Shown here in pieces: positions 9,650-22,900 of a stretch of 64,000 nt of DNA. This stretch comes from Chamaecrista fasciculata. Its lineage: Eukaryota > Streptophyta > Magnoliopsida > Fabales > Fabaceae. Both the position numbers and the translations under genes were made by a program. Numbering within the stretch: the stretch's first letter is position 1; every line of letters starts with the position of its first letter. Below the pieces are notes generated by a model. The model saw only the letters and a program-made list of their open reading frames with translations. It was not told the origin of the DNA and did no database searches. The stretch spans positions 314,667 through 378,666 of the forward strand of contig QANZ01027232.1 in assembly GCA_003254925.1 (NCBI GenBank). Direction: 5' to 3'.

Positions 9650-12507
9650 AAGAGAAACATAATGATGTGTAGAAAAATCTATAACATTATTCAACTAGTT
9701 AACGGTATACAAGCTAATTGGGTCACATCTAATTTTCTTGGCTAACTTTGATGTCAAAATAGATAGTCTAAAGTTCATGTAAAAGACTTGAGCTTCTTCG
9801 AAACACGCATAACTCTTGATGATTTCTTATGATTGAAGATATTTGCCCAAAACCCTGTAAGCGTAGACTGTAAGCGGAAGCAACTTTAATCGAGTCAATT
9901 GGAATGCTGTAACATTGAAACTAAAACAACAGAGAGCGTATCTGATTCATCCATCTCGAGATCTAAACTCTAAGAACTAGGTCTTCCTCTCTGTGCCCTT
10001 AGCCCTTTAGTTGTGTAGTGACTGTAATGGGGGGCTCACTTAGCGTTAGGGTTAGAGAGGGGACCTAGCCTATACGTATATTTGTCTTACTAGGCCCTCC
10101 CATCACGGGCTTCAATAAAACCCTAAAAGGCGTACACTTAGCTACATATTAGACTTTTAATATAATGTGTGCTAAAGCCTAAATGATTATTACTTTATAC
10201 TTTGGGCTTATCTTTTATTGGACTATCTATTAACCAATTTTTTTATTAAACCAAATAAAGTACTTTAGACAATTAATGTGAGCCCAATATATAATATATT
10301 TTTTTCTAACAAACCCTACCACCAATAATTAAAAAAATGTTTTTTTTTGTTTATTTTATAAACTACAAAATGAATGAGCTTATCTTTCATGGACTAAAAA
10401 GTTGTTTTCCTCTCTTAATTATTGTATGCAACCATTAGTTGGTGAATGGTGAGGAAGCCAATATATATACTCTCAAATGGTTACTTGAATTTCCTCACTC
10501 CTAATTCCTACCACCAATTATTAGACATATAGCACTTGTTCACAATTAGTAATGCAGGGAGGAAAAATAACTCATCCCAAAATGTAATATATGTTATCTA
10601 CCAAAAATAAAAATGTAATAGATGTTTATAAATTGTATTTATTAGGTTGGTATTTGGGTGTTGATCAAAAGTAAATAAACACAGAATAATGATTTATACT
10701 GAACGTTCAAGTCTATGGGTCCAGGTCGAAAAATGGATAATTAAAGAAGTACCAAATTCAAGAATGAAAAGGAATATTTTCCGCTACATCTGAATATTAA
10801 AAATATAATTTCTTACCTATATTTTATCTATCATATTAAACTCTTCGGCAAAGAAAAATAATAATAATAATAACAATAATAATAATAACATTAACTCCTA
10901 CCACTTATCTTGGCTTTGACTTTTGAGGCTTAGAAATTAAATGGATGCAACTGTATGGCTTTCTTTTTTCTTTTTCTTAAAGTGTCCATTGAATCATGTT
11001 ATATGAGAAAGGTTAATTAGAAGGTCTCGCAATTCAAGAGGTATATAGCACATGAACAGAAGTGAAAGTATTAAAATTCATTAAAACTTAAAATTAAGAT
11101 TGGTATAGATTGAAGCCAAAAAAAAAAATGATATTGGTGGGAATTTAGATAATTTTGAAAAATGATTGTAAATATAATGACAAATTAGTGTATTTCTCTA
11201 TATTAATAATCTTTAACCAAAAAAAAAACCATTTTTTTGCCATTAAAAAAAAACAAAGGAGACAACGATTCCGAGATATATAAATTTTTGCTTGACAATA
11301 CGGACGTTTGAAATTCCAAAATCAATAATTTTTTTATAAAATGAGGTAACTAATTGAATTCGGATCTCTTATATTATATTATAGATGAAGTGCTAAAAGA
11401 AAAATAAACATTTAAAAAGAGAAAATGTTAGAAAATTCATGTCTGTAAATAATTTCATTGAGTGATTACATTATAATTTTAAGATTTAGTTAAAATATGC
11501 TTACTGTTTCTCTTATACAAATATTTTAGTGAATTTCGTTGATATTTTGATATGAATGATATTGCAAATTATAATTTCTATTCTATTTCACTATAATTTA
11601 ATTTATGTTCATCATGTTTAAATATTTATATTTAAACTTTACATCAATTAAACTATCATAAAATCGTTGTCCTTTAAATAAAGGAATAAACTTAAGTAAT
11701 GTACTATAAATTAAGACACGTGGCAAACTTAAATATCTATCATGATAGTAAAAAATATATAAAATATCACATTCTTTTTGGCTGATATTGAAAAGGTAAT
11801 GTATAAATAAAATATTTATTATAAAAATCCTCGGGTAAAATAAAACTTATCTAAATTTCCTTCTTGACAAAATGAGGGTCAATATAATTTAGTCCAACTT
11901 TAGGAGAATGTTAATACAATTCATTCAATAAAATTACAAGGTCATAATATAACAAAGGTCAAAAGATCAAAGTGGTCACAAATATATGGATTAGATTTCA
12001 AATTGGTCTTAAATATTTTATTTGTTTCAGATTGGTCCCACATATTTTCATAATTTTATTAAATTGGCTCTAAACTACTAATAAAATTAGAATTATATTT
12101 CTCTTATTTCAAGTTTGAATACAATAAAATTAGAATTACTGCCTTACTAGTTTCTTTTGACGTGTAGTTTTTCTATCAAGTTGGGATCATTGACAAACGA
12201 AGTTAAATCAGATCTTGAAGATGGACCGCTCATTTCATAGTTGAAGAAACAAAGTTAGTCTTCTGTCTCTTGTTTCAAGTCGAATGTAATGAAATTGAAA
12301 TTATGTGTTAACTCTTAAAGAATTTTTTTTCTGTCTCGTTGATGAGATCGTTGGCAAATTATGTTAAACTATGTCCTAAAAGTAAGTTTGAGATTATAAA
12401 GATTTTTCACTTTTAACCCTTAATGCGTGACCTCGAATCTAGGTCAAATTAATCAAATGTACAAGGCAAGTATTGTAAAATAAGAGGAATAACAAAGAAA
12501 AATGATA
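9650..12507. other. AT-rich intergenic DNA with simple repeats
   Basis: No gene is supported. An AAT-type simple repeat lies at about 10856-10890. Around 11930-12110 there are 'ggtcccacatattttcat'-like phrases of decayed MITEs, echoed near 50690-51130. The stretch 9840-10140 is less AT-rich, but I could not match it to anything. Confidence 0.55.
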
Positions 12508-12517
12508 AAAATAAAAC

Positions 12518-13017
12518 GGTAAATTACACAGAATGTCCCTGTGGTTTGGCCCATTTACAGAAAGGGTCTTTGTGGTTTTAAAAGTAGCAAATAAGGACAT
12601 GTGGTTTGTCAGTTAACAAAAAGGGTCTTGAGATATATTTTCGTCCAAAATTTGACGAAAATACTATTTTAAGACCATAACTATTAATTTTTATGCATTT
12701 GACTCCCTATTTGTATGAGAAAAAGATTTTGACACCAAAAAAAAAAAGAGAAAAGTTTCATAGTAATAAATAAAATTTCACCCTTAAAGTAAAGTCCTTA
12801 TTTCGTACAAATAGGAAGTCAAACGCATAAAAATTAATAGTTGGGGTCTTAAAATAGTATTTTAGCTAAGATTTCCCTCAAATTTTAGACAGAAATATAC
12901 CTCTGAACCTTTTTTGTTAATGAATCAAATCACATGTCTTTATTTATCACTTTTTAAATCACAAGGACATTTTTTTATAAATAAGTCAAATCACATTGAC
13001 CTTTTTTATAATTTACC
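12518..13017. mobile_element. MITE, 500 bp, perfect 10-bp target duplication
   Basis: It starts GGTAAATTACACAG and ends TATAATTTACC. The inner arms, of 'gtccctgtggtttggccca' type, are inverted copies. AAAATAAAAC flanks it exactly at 12508-12517 and 13018-13027. There is no coding capacity. A duplication of this length points to the Mutator superfamily (family knowledge). The element at 40589-41092 belongs to the same family. Confidence 0.8.
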
Positions 13018-13027
13018 AAAATAAAAC

Positions 13028-13732
13028 TTCATGTTGTGAAGAAGACATAGAATATGGACAAAGAAAAAGGAATTTACTAATAGAAAGACAGATTTCTGTA
13101 ACATATAAAATGTTGTAGGTTGAATGAAACTTTTAAATTGAAAATATCATACATAATTGTTTATCAAAAAAATATCATACATAATTAAAATTAAAATAAG
13201 AAAAATATAAGTTTTTCGACGAATTTATTAGTATATATGTTTGTGTGTGCTATGGCCAAAAGGAATGGCACCAATCACTGCGTGATATTGTGTGCCGCCA
13301 TTTTAAAGGTTGATTAAATTCCAAGTGATATCCATAATACAGCAAAGGATTTTCCTTAACACCCTCCAAAAAGCAAGCACTCTGCACTTTTATATGCCTA
13401 ATCAATTGACCTTTTCTTAAGTACAGAATTGTTTCAACAATACCCTAACGATGGAAGCATTTACTACGCGAGAATGTTTCTTTTTAGAATATAAATATAA
13501 TGTTTAATTAGTAGCCCTATTTCTTCAAACCACATTGTAAAATACAATATGATGATCTATCAACAAGTATTTTTAAAATTCAGCATCTTACTTCAAGTTT
13601 TATGGTCCATTTGGGAAGAAGTTGCTGCTACAGTGCTACTGGTGATGATACGCCATCAATATGTTAAAAACATGAAATTAGGTTATTGGCTAATCGATTT
13701 GGAGAAAACTCTTTCATAAATATACTCTTAAT
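13028..13732. other. AT-rich intergenic DNA
   Basis: I see no gene, RNA gene or clear repeat. Confidence 0.6.
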
Positions 13733-14249
13733 TAGAGTTATCAAAATGAGTCATTTCGACTCATAAACTGGCTCGCCACTCAAGTCAAAACTGTCAAGCG
13801 AGTTAGTTTTGACTAACTCGACTTATTAACTTAGTGAGTTGGTTAGCTTACTTTAGCTTACTTTACTCATCAATCATCATTTTTTTTTCTATTTTTTTAT
13901 TTACTTTTTTATCTTTTTGTTTAGATTACTGATGATGATTTCCTATCACCATAATGTTTAGCACAACAACACCCTTCAAAATTAAAGCAACAAGCCAAAT
14001 CCAACACCTAAACTTAAAAAATAATAACATATTAACACCCTTCAATTTTTTTTCTAAAAAATAAGGTGGGTTGGGTCACTAACTCGCCAACTCACTCGAG
14101 TTAGCTCACCACGAGTTGCGAGTTAAGTGAGTCAACCCACGCGAGTTATGATTTTCGGTGAGTCGAATTTCATTAACCCGACTTGCCAATTTAGCTAATT
14201 AAACAAGTCAACTCACCGGATTTGACTTGTTTTGACGGCTATACCCCTA
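13733..14249. mobile_element. hAT-like MITE with ACTCGAGT-rich ends
   Basis: The left end TAGAGTTATCAAAATGAGTC and the right end, whose reverse complement is TAGGGGTATAGCCGTCAAAA, are related inverted ends. Both flanks are dense in AACTCG/CGAGTT words. The middle is AT-rich. I could not find a convincing 8-bp duplication, so the superfamily call rests on the TAGGG-type terminus. Confidence 0.55.
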
Positions 14250-14477
14250 ATGACAATAATAATTAGTCAAAGTAAATTTTGCATTGTTATTTCAATCCAA
14301 ATTCTCCCTCTAACCTTATTTTTTCAAGCAAGCGCATTCATCTGCATTATAGAGTGTTTAAATAAGAAATTTAATTAGAAATATTTACTTACTAGCATGC
14401 TAATCTTTTGTTTTTTCTTTTTTATTAGGGACAACCATGCTAATCTGATCTTAGGTGTTTTTAAATAGTAAAAGAAA

Positions 14478-14999
14478 CAAGGCCAAAACTTCATTTTGAT
14501 CTTCAAACTATGGGATAAATTTCATTTTAGTCCTAAAATAATTTTTTATTTTGTTTTGATCCTCAAACTTTCACATTTGTTCAATTTTGGTCATCAAAAT
14601 GTGATTTTGTATGGTTTCTAAAGTTATTTCTAGCCTAAATAATTGAGATTGGTAATTTCTCTCACATATGTGTGAGTGTGTCATAGTAAGTGAATTGACA
14701 AGAAGAAAAAAAAATTCCGTTCTTGATCACAAAATGGAAGTAAATTTGTGATTGGTTTTTTTTAAAGAGTGAATTTTTTTTTCTTTTTTTCTTTGTCACT
14801 TCACTTATTGTGACAATAGAGAGAGAAAATGATCAATCTCAATTGTTCATACAAAAAATAACCGCTCAAACCGAACAAAATCATATCTTGGGGACCAAAC
14901 TAAAACAAATTTAAAAGTTTGGAAATTAAATGAAATATAAAATAGTTTTAAGTTCAAAATAAAACTAACCTCGAGGACCAAAATGACTATTTGACCAAA
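14478..14999. mobile_element. Decayed MITE with long inverted arms
   Basis: The left part reads 'cttcaaactatgggataaat' and 'gatcctcaaactttcaca'. The right part holds the inverted phrases ('gggaccaaactaaaaca', 'gaggaccaaaatgac'). Related copies lie near 41360-41640 and 53815-54345. No target duplication was identified. Confidence 0.55.
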
Positions 15000-17207
15000 A
15001 AAACAATTATGCAGTTATATAACTCCATTGTAAGTTCTTTTTACTCTGCACTTCAACACCCCTTTTAAAAAAAATAATTTACCTTACACGTAAAGTTATG
15101 ATTTACACAGTTACACTTTTCTCTACCAACTTTTTATTTTATTTTTTTTAAAAAACCCCTCATTTGAGAATAATTTATTACATTTCCCCACAATTTCACT
15201 GAGTGAATCATATTATTCAGATTTCAGACAGTGTGAGGGTGTGAGAGACATCAATTAAACCTCAGGGTTGCTCAGCAATCTCCATTGAATGTCCCTTGCA
15301 ATCAAAGACACATTATATATTCTATTACTATATATATGCAAGGCCTGCCTCCATGACACGTGGCTCAACAGGTGCCGATGATCATCGATGTTGGGTCAAC
15401 GATGGAGAAAAGTCAAATAAATGAAGGGTGATGATGATGATAATGGTGGTGAGTGGGGTCCAATGGAAATGATGAAGAGTAGTGTATATATGTATGGAAA
15501 GCATGTGCTTAAGTGTGAAGGGAATATATATATATATATATATATATAATAGGAAGTTGTGGGGAAGATGATGAGAGAAGACACAATGGGATCTCAAAAT
15601 GTGAGAATGATTTTCAGTGTCTATTTCTCACAAAAAATTACAAACATTTGTGCACATTTTTCTTCATATTTTGTGTAGTGAGGATATTAAACAAGCATAT
15701 AAGACTATACTTCTTTCTATATGCTTTATCAATCATGAAAGTTATTGGGCATTGGTTAATGTCCTTTTGTTTATGGTACAACTCCAACATGCATATAGAT
15801 TATATAGTATTTTCTTTTCAGTAAAAGTTTTTCCTTTCTACAAAGTTTATAACTTTAAGAATTTGGGTCTTTCATGTAATAGCATTTTTCTTAATTTGAT
15901 CATTCATAGATTATTTTTTTTAATTTAATCTCTCATAATTTTTTTATGAATGTCAACCCCTCTATGTAATATTTGACTAAATTGATGATATATTATCATT
16001 ACTCAAAGACATGATAGCATAACTTAATGATCTAATATTGTAGCTAACATATAAGTGAATTTTATTGTTATATTAACAAAATAAATTTGAAAATCCGTAG
16101 AAAGTTGATGTAAAATCTTAAAAATATAAAAATGATTTATAATGATTTTCTTCAATATATATGAAAAAAAGTGTTTATGTGACAACTGACAACCAACATG
16201 TTGTGTAATTAACTAATACTGTTACTTCTTTAATTAACATTTTACATGATCAATTTAATTAAAACTTAAATAGAAGGCAAAACAAATATTAAAGGTGCAA
16301 ATTGAGAAGAGAAACCTAAAAAGGATCAAATAGTGAGGGACCAAAATAGAGTTTTAGTCTTTTCACAAATATAAAGTTATTTTTGAAGAGTTGGACAATA
16401 TTTGAAATTATGTTATTCTTTTTAGTACTTTTTTTAAAAAAAAATCAAGTTTGATGTGGAGATATTTTTTAAACTAATTAATTTTTTTTGGAAAAATATT
16501 AATAGGATTATATTTATTCATGTGAGGAACAATAATATTTATTTTTTTTAATTTTAAAAAATGAATTATTTTACAATATAATAAATTACAAAATATATCT
16601 CCTTAAATTTGTAATCTTGGCCTCTTGGGAGTGTTATAAGTTATAACCCATCTTCATCTTGTAGTGTCAAATGAAAGGGAGAGCAACTTTATTATTCCTG
16701 ACTAGAAATAATAAAGAAGTACTGTATAATTAAAAAATTATATGTAAGAGAACAAAAAAGAGTAGTAAATAAATGAAACATGCAAAACTGAAAAAAGTGA
16801 AAGAAAGCCCATAATCCCATAAAATGGTTCCTAACTTTTCGTCTGGCAGTGTCGTTTAGGCCCACTGGTCCCTCTATCACTTTCATCATCACACTCCTCT
16901 ACCCACCCATCTCTTCAGATTTCTATTATTATTTATTATTTCCTTTTTAAAAAAATAATAACTTTCACTGCAAAAGGCTTTATTTCCTCGTTTCTGCCTT
17001 CATATGCTTTTTTTTTTGTTGCAAATTTTAAAATTGAAAAATAACTGTAGTTTCTAGTTTGAGTGAGTGAGAAATTCTATTACTCATTCTAAATTAATCT
17101 TTCTATAAACACCTTATCACTATAATACAATTCAATTTTTAAATGAACTAAATTGTAAGGAATCATGATTTTTGAAGATTAAATCAATAACTTAAAAAAT
17201 ATAAGCA
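15000..17207. other. AT-rich intergenic DNA with a TA microsatellite
   Basis: A perfect TA run of roughly 24 bp sits near 15525-15549. Around 15870-16350, inverted MITE-like phrases ('ctttcatgtaatagca', 'gagggaccaaaatagag') suggest a further decayed element. No gene is supported. A CACGTG G-box lies near 15358, but no gene follows it. Confidence 0.5.
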
Positions 17208-17535
17208 AAAATACTCTTTTGGTCTTTAGACTTTATACCAATTGTCAATTTTGTCATTAATATTTTACATTTCGGTCAATTTTATTCTTAGACTAGCTTC
17301 TTTTAATGATATTCTTCATTTTGTTTTTCAATCTGAATTAAGATTTAAGTTTCTTTTTCTAACAATTTTATATTACATATCATTAGCTACGTAGATTATG
17401 TCGTTAATATTTAATTAAAGAGCAAATGATAAAATTAATTAAAATATAAAATATTGAGGACAAAATTAACGGTTTGTATATATAAACTTTGAAAACCAAA
17501 AGAATACTTTTACCAAAAATATAAAGACCAAATCA
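17208..17535. mobile_element. MITE, copy 1 of a two-copy family
   Basis: It opens 'ctcttttggtctttagac' and closes with the inverted 'ccaaaagaatacttttacc'. The middle ('ttgtttttcaatctga') recurs in 29705-30092 in the same order, so the two are copies of one element. No coding capacity. Confidence 0.6.
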
Positions 17536-19919
17536 CTCACATAATCTAAGAGACTAAATTGATAATTTATTATTTTATTTTACTAGTGAACCGGAAAATG
17601 AAAATATAAAATTTGAATAAATGTAGTGTGAGAGAGTGAGTGAGAAATGAAAGGTGCATGCATAATGCATTATGGAATGGTAGTGTACATGTTGATTGCT
17701 AATATGATGTGAGCTGATTAACTGTTGATTTTGATGGATTATGGTGAAGTTGGTATGAATTGTTTGTGTATGTACATTAACATTATCCACTCCTTCATTT
17801 TCATCTTCTTGCATGCTTCTGCTCATCCAACATTAATTATCATTTCACTGACCATCATTATTCATGACATATGCTTAACACCAATTTTACTTTATCTTTT
17901 TCCTTCTATATGCTATTTATTAATTTAACCCCTTCCTTTTGTCTCTACATACATACTTGCATTCATACACACACTTTTAACTTTCATTTCCTTTCATACT
18001 TCAAATCCCCCAACATGTATGGACCATTGATCTGCACGTATATGCCACACATGTCCACATAAAATTAATGCAATTTCAAATCTTGTACAATATCACATGC
18101 TTCCTCAACATATCAAATCCTTTTCACTTCAATAATCCAACGTCACATTTCAGCATATCCTTCTATATTCAAGTTGTTTGATCTCATGTGAATGTAACTT
18201 GTTGGATAGTTGATATGATGCATTAAGTCATGTTGCGTTGCCACGAAAATTTTAAGATGTAACTTGTGGTATGTTTATTATTGAGAGGTAGCATAACCTC
18301 TATTTTATGAGTAATTTAATTATGACAAAAAAATAATTTTTTTAATCAATTAAGACTATATATGAGACTACATAACTAGTTGTATGGACGCAACAAATTA
18401 CATCATGGACCAACTTTTTTTTATTAAAAATAAATCATGCATAATTGTGTATTTATACATTAATCAACTATCCATCTTAGCTCATAAAATCCTTTTCACT
18501 CTATTGTTTTTCTCTATTTTTAGATTAGAGTCTTTTAACCTGTCAGTAAATGTCGTTAGTTTCTTTTATGAGAAAACTTATTTTTTGACTTATGAATTTA
18601 TTTTAAAATTATGATTTAATCTTTTTATATTAAAAATATTTTTTTTTATAAACGTTAACTATTTAATTAGTGAAATATTTTTCATGAGAACTCAATATTT
18701 ATGTTTGCAAAAAAAAAAATAGAAACAAAAAAATGCATTCCTAATATTCAAACATTAAATTGTAATTTTAGAATAAATTGAAGGATTAAAAAGTAAGTTT
18801 TTTATGTGTTAAGGTTGTTTCCTTCCTATTTAAAAAAGGTCAAATTTCAAGCATAATTATTTATTTAGAATTTGTAATGATATAAATCAATAAATGAAAC
18901 TTTTTTTTTTCATATAAAACCATTGATTTGATGGGCTATATTGTTTAAATTTGTGAAAATTGGGTTGGCCCATTCAGGACTAGTTTTGCCTCATGATACA
19001 ACATACAACACTAGTACGAAATTAATGAGTCTCATATCATAAATACAAGTAACATAACAAAGCAAAAAAAAACACCTCAATTCTTAAATTTATACCTTCA
19101 TTTCATTTCATTTTCCTCATATATGTGCCTTAAGCATTTGAGCTTTGACTACATATGCCTTTAGCACATGTTGAAAATCTGACAACACTAAAAACAAAAC
19201 TGCTCAAAACACAATCTCTTTAGTATCTCTTTGTTCATGTTATTACCCATCTTATATTTCATCACTCCAAACATGGAAGCATGAACTTTCTGTTACAGAA
19301 TTAATTGGATTCCCTTTGAAGCCTAAAACATGGTGAGAAATGAAGGAGACTAGACTATCCTCAAGCCAGTCACTACATATCCATATATATACATTGCCGG
19401 ATGAGACTTGCTAGAACATCATAAAGTCAAGAAAAGGTATGGATAAACGTGGTTTGGTTGGATCATACAGAAATAAACTCTATCTATGATTGACCAAAAT
19501 TTCAAAGAAGAAAAGAAAAAAATCCAGCAGACAAAAGTCTTTCTTCCTTTTCAACAGCTTTCAGGTTTCTATAAAATGATAGCAGCGAGGGCTATGCTAT
19601 TCTTCCATATATTTTTCAGTTTCCGAACTTGGAGGCTGTGTTTGTATGATTACGTTTTTCATCTGTTGCTCATGCACTTGGAGAATCATGGGGAAATGAT
19701 TATGAGCTTCTTGAGAGTGGTCCTATTTCCTTCCTCAATAGCTCAAAGCAATTAAATTTACAATTACTTCCCTAGCTTCTTACCTGCAATTCAAGTATCA
19801 CATGTTACTAGTGTTTTTGAATAGCAGCTCCTTGTTTTTTTTTTTTAACAAGAGGTCTAAGAATAACACAAGTAATTGCTTCTTTTTGTGTACTCAGTTT
19901 TTCTTTTCTTTTGGGTTCT
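17536..19919. other. AT-rich DNA downstream of the kinase gene
   Basis: No gene is supported. The right-hand few hundred bases should include the 3' untranslated region of the kinase gene, which is read on the minus strand; no cleavage site can be fixed from sequence alone. Open frames here are short and low-complexity. Confidence 0.5.
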
Positions 19920-22900
19920 TCATTTCATGTGTGAGAGAAGAAGGAAATGAAAGTCTCTTGAAATGCCCTGTTTTATACCTCTCTGAAACCAAGATCTTCG
20001 GACTGTACGGCGGATGTGGCGCTCATGTCTTTCTAAGAGCTCATCAACTGTGTGCATCTGAGATAGTAGGGGTCCTGAAAACTCAACCTTCTCTCCTTGA
20101 TCCTGATAGCTCTGAAAAAAGGGTGATAAATAAAAATTATGACAAATTGAATTCCGACATGACGAACTATGAGTTCTTTTATGTACTTAATGTAGGTGAT
20201 ATTTCTTGTTTTTTCCTCATTCTCACATTCAATATTTGCTAATTTATTATCCATTCACAATTGCTAGACACACAAGTAAAATTTTGTTTAAATATACAAG
20301 TATTACCTACAATCTTCAAATCCACACTATTGCCCTCTACTAATGTCAAATTAATAAAGTAAATAAATCAAGTACTTAAATATGTAAGCAGGAGATCAAC
20401 CACTTAAATTCTCATCTTAGCAAGAAATTAAGTCATTTCATTGTCTCAAAGAATGACCTTATTTCAACAAATTTAGCCTTTTGTCAGTTTAAGCTTAAGA
20501 AACTTACTTATATTATCATATGTTCTAAAATTCATTTAAAACACCCTATTTCAATCTCCGTGTATGATGGAGAAAGAATAATATGTAGAAAGAGGCACAA
20601 AAAGTTCATTTACCAGCAGATAAAATCTCACGTTCAATGCTATATCAATGTAATCTCACTTCGATTTTCAAACTTACCAGGTTACTTCTCTTTGATGCTG
20701 AATCTTCTCTATGATAAAGTGCCAAAGATAGTTCTTGCGAGTGGTATTCAATATCAGAAGTATCAAATGAATCTGGCCTATCCAACTTGCTCCATTGATT
20801 CTGAATTGGAAGCTTAGGAATTTCAAGAAGGTCATGACTCCTCGAGTTGGGGTGTCCCCCGTAATCCTTATTTTCCAAGTTTCTGGAATCAAAGTTGTTC
20901 CTTGAATTTGGTATAGCTGATTCTAATGGATTGACAATATGTCCTCTTGAGATGGATCGACAGTGGGATCTTATGGAAGTGTCATCTTTACGCCTCTTTG
21001 CCCATGCAAATCCACTTGATGTGGAAACTTGCAATGGTCCAGAAAAGGGAATATCTCCTTGAGATGCATTCTTCGTATGGGAAGCATCTTCCGGCTTACC
21101 ACTCGATCGCTTTGGTTCCTCTTCACCTATGTTGGTGCTGTCTTCTTTAAGGATGTGCACAGATCTCCCATTGATCCTTTGGGGGTTTTGCGTTTGGCTC
21201 ACCAAATCCTGTGAGAGGAGATTAACCCATTCAATGAGAATTTACTTTCCTTGGCAAGCAGACATTTCATGCATATTACTGTGCAATCATATAAGATGAA
21301 ACACAATGACACAGGAGAGAAAGTGAGATAAACCTCTGTCGGGACTAATTTGCTGAATCCCAGTGGCTTTCTTGATGGTTTTCTTGTTTCGGGTCCACGA
21401 GATCTTCCTCCAATCTTCTTCCTGAAAGTTCAGTACAATGGTTTCAAAGAAGAGATCACATGCAAGTGAAAATGAAGATTGTATAGGATAAAAATTTGTT
21501 CTATTCATCTGATGCTTTTGAAACTTAAGGTTTTACTGCATCTTCCCGACCTTAAACCTTGTATCTCAGCCAAACCCCTCCCCTTCTTACTCTCCAAAGA
21601 TTTTTTTTTCAAAAAAAAAAGAGACAAAATAAAAATAAATCGATTAATCTGGTCTTCTTGGAACTGAAATTAGTTATCTACTTGGTTCTTTTTATTTTGA
21701 GGAGTACATGGCTTTGTTTCTCTCAGCTTCCATGTATGTATATTTCGAACCACTATAGCTGACTTTAATTCAATAATTTCATAGGTAATTTACTACTCAT
21801 AGTGTTTCAAATGGCATTTGGAAGACAAAGAACTACTCTAACCTACCTGGAAAACTGATGTCAAAGACAACATCAAATTGTCAGTAAAATGGATAATTTT
21901 CATGGATTTTCTAATGCAGTGGCTTACAGAATCCATACATGGCAATAGGCACAACAAAATTTCACATGCAAATAATCTCTAGGATTCACCATATCATATA
22001 AGTGGTCAGTAAGTGCTAAAACACGATAATTTATGAACACCTGGAACTTCTGTTTCCTATAAATCTGCACAGAAGGAAAAAAGAGGATAAAATCTGACCT
22101 TCTTGACTCCTCCCGATGTTTGGCATCAATCTCCTTGCTAGGCGGGTATATGGGCAAAGTTGATGGATCACAAGCATATGGCTTTGTTCTAAAATACTGG
22201 AAGCAAAATGATTATTCAATCAGATCACTAGAATAGTCCAAAGTCAACACTCCAAATCAATGGTACATGATCAAAGTATAGAGATCCACGATAAATAAAT
22301 TTTTACCATGACTAATATGAGAAAGGATCTGATACTATAGCATAACTGAATGCTCAAAAAGTTCAGTCTGAGTACATAAATATATTATCGAAAAAGAGAG
22401 GTAAAAAATGCAGAAGAAAAAGGAAAAGAGAGTTGTGTTCTGCAGTAAAAATAATTTTGATCCAGTAAATTGTTTTCCTTCAACATTATTGTGTCAAACT
22501 AATCACTAAAATTCACATTGCAAGAATTGCCAACAGGTAAAAACACAATAGTTGTAACATGCAAGTTAAATTACCTCTGATGAGAGAGCAGAGGAGGCAG
22601 TTCCACGTTTGTACGGTTCAACGGAAAGAAGAGTTTGTAGCAAATTCACAGTAGTTGCAGGTAAATCTTTAAATGTATCTAGGAGACAACTACTATATGG
22701 TTGTTGTGGCTTAAACAAGGTTGCATGAGGAAGTCTTGTCTTTTTCCAGTATTCCTCAGGTGGGGAGCCACAAAGCTTGAAGATTTTGTGCAATTGTTCA
22801 ACCTGCGTGTATAATAAAAATGAGTCTAGCAGAAATTTGAAAGAAACGTTAGAACAAGGTAGGGGAAAGCTTGAAGATTTTGTGCAATTTGGTTAATATA

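Noticed and set aside
15340-15620. Possible promoter (CACGTG, TA run) of an unseen gene
   Set aside because: No coding exon with splice sites or family similarity follows on either strand.
19802-20242. 146-codon plus-strand frame
   Set aside because: It overlaps the last exon of the kinase gene in antisense, and that exon is fixed by splice sites and family similarity.
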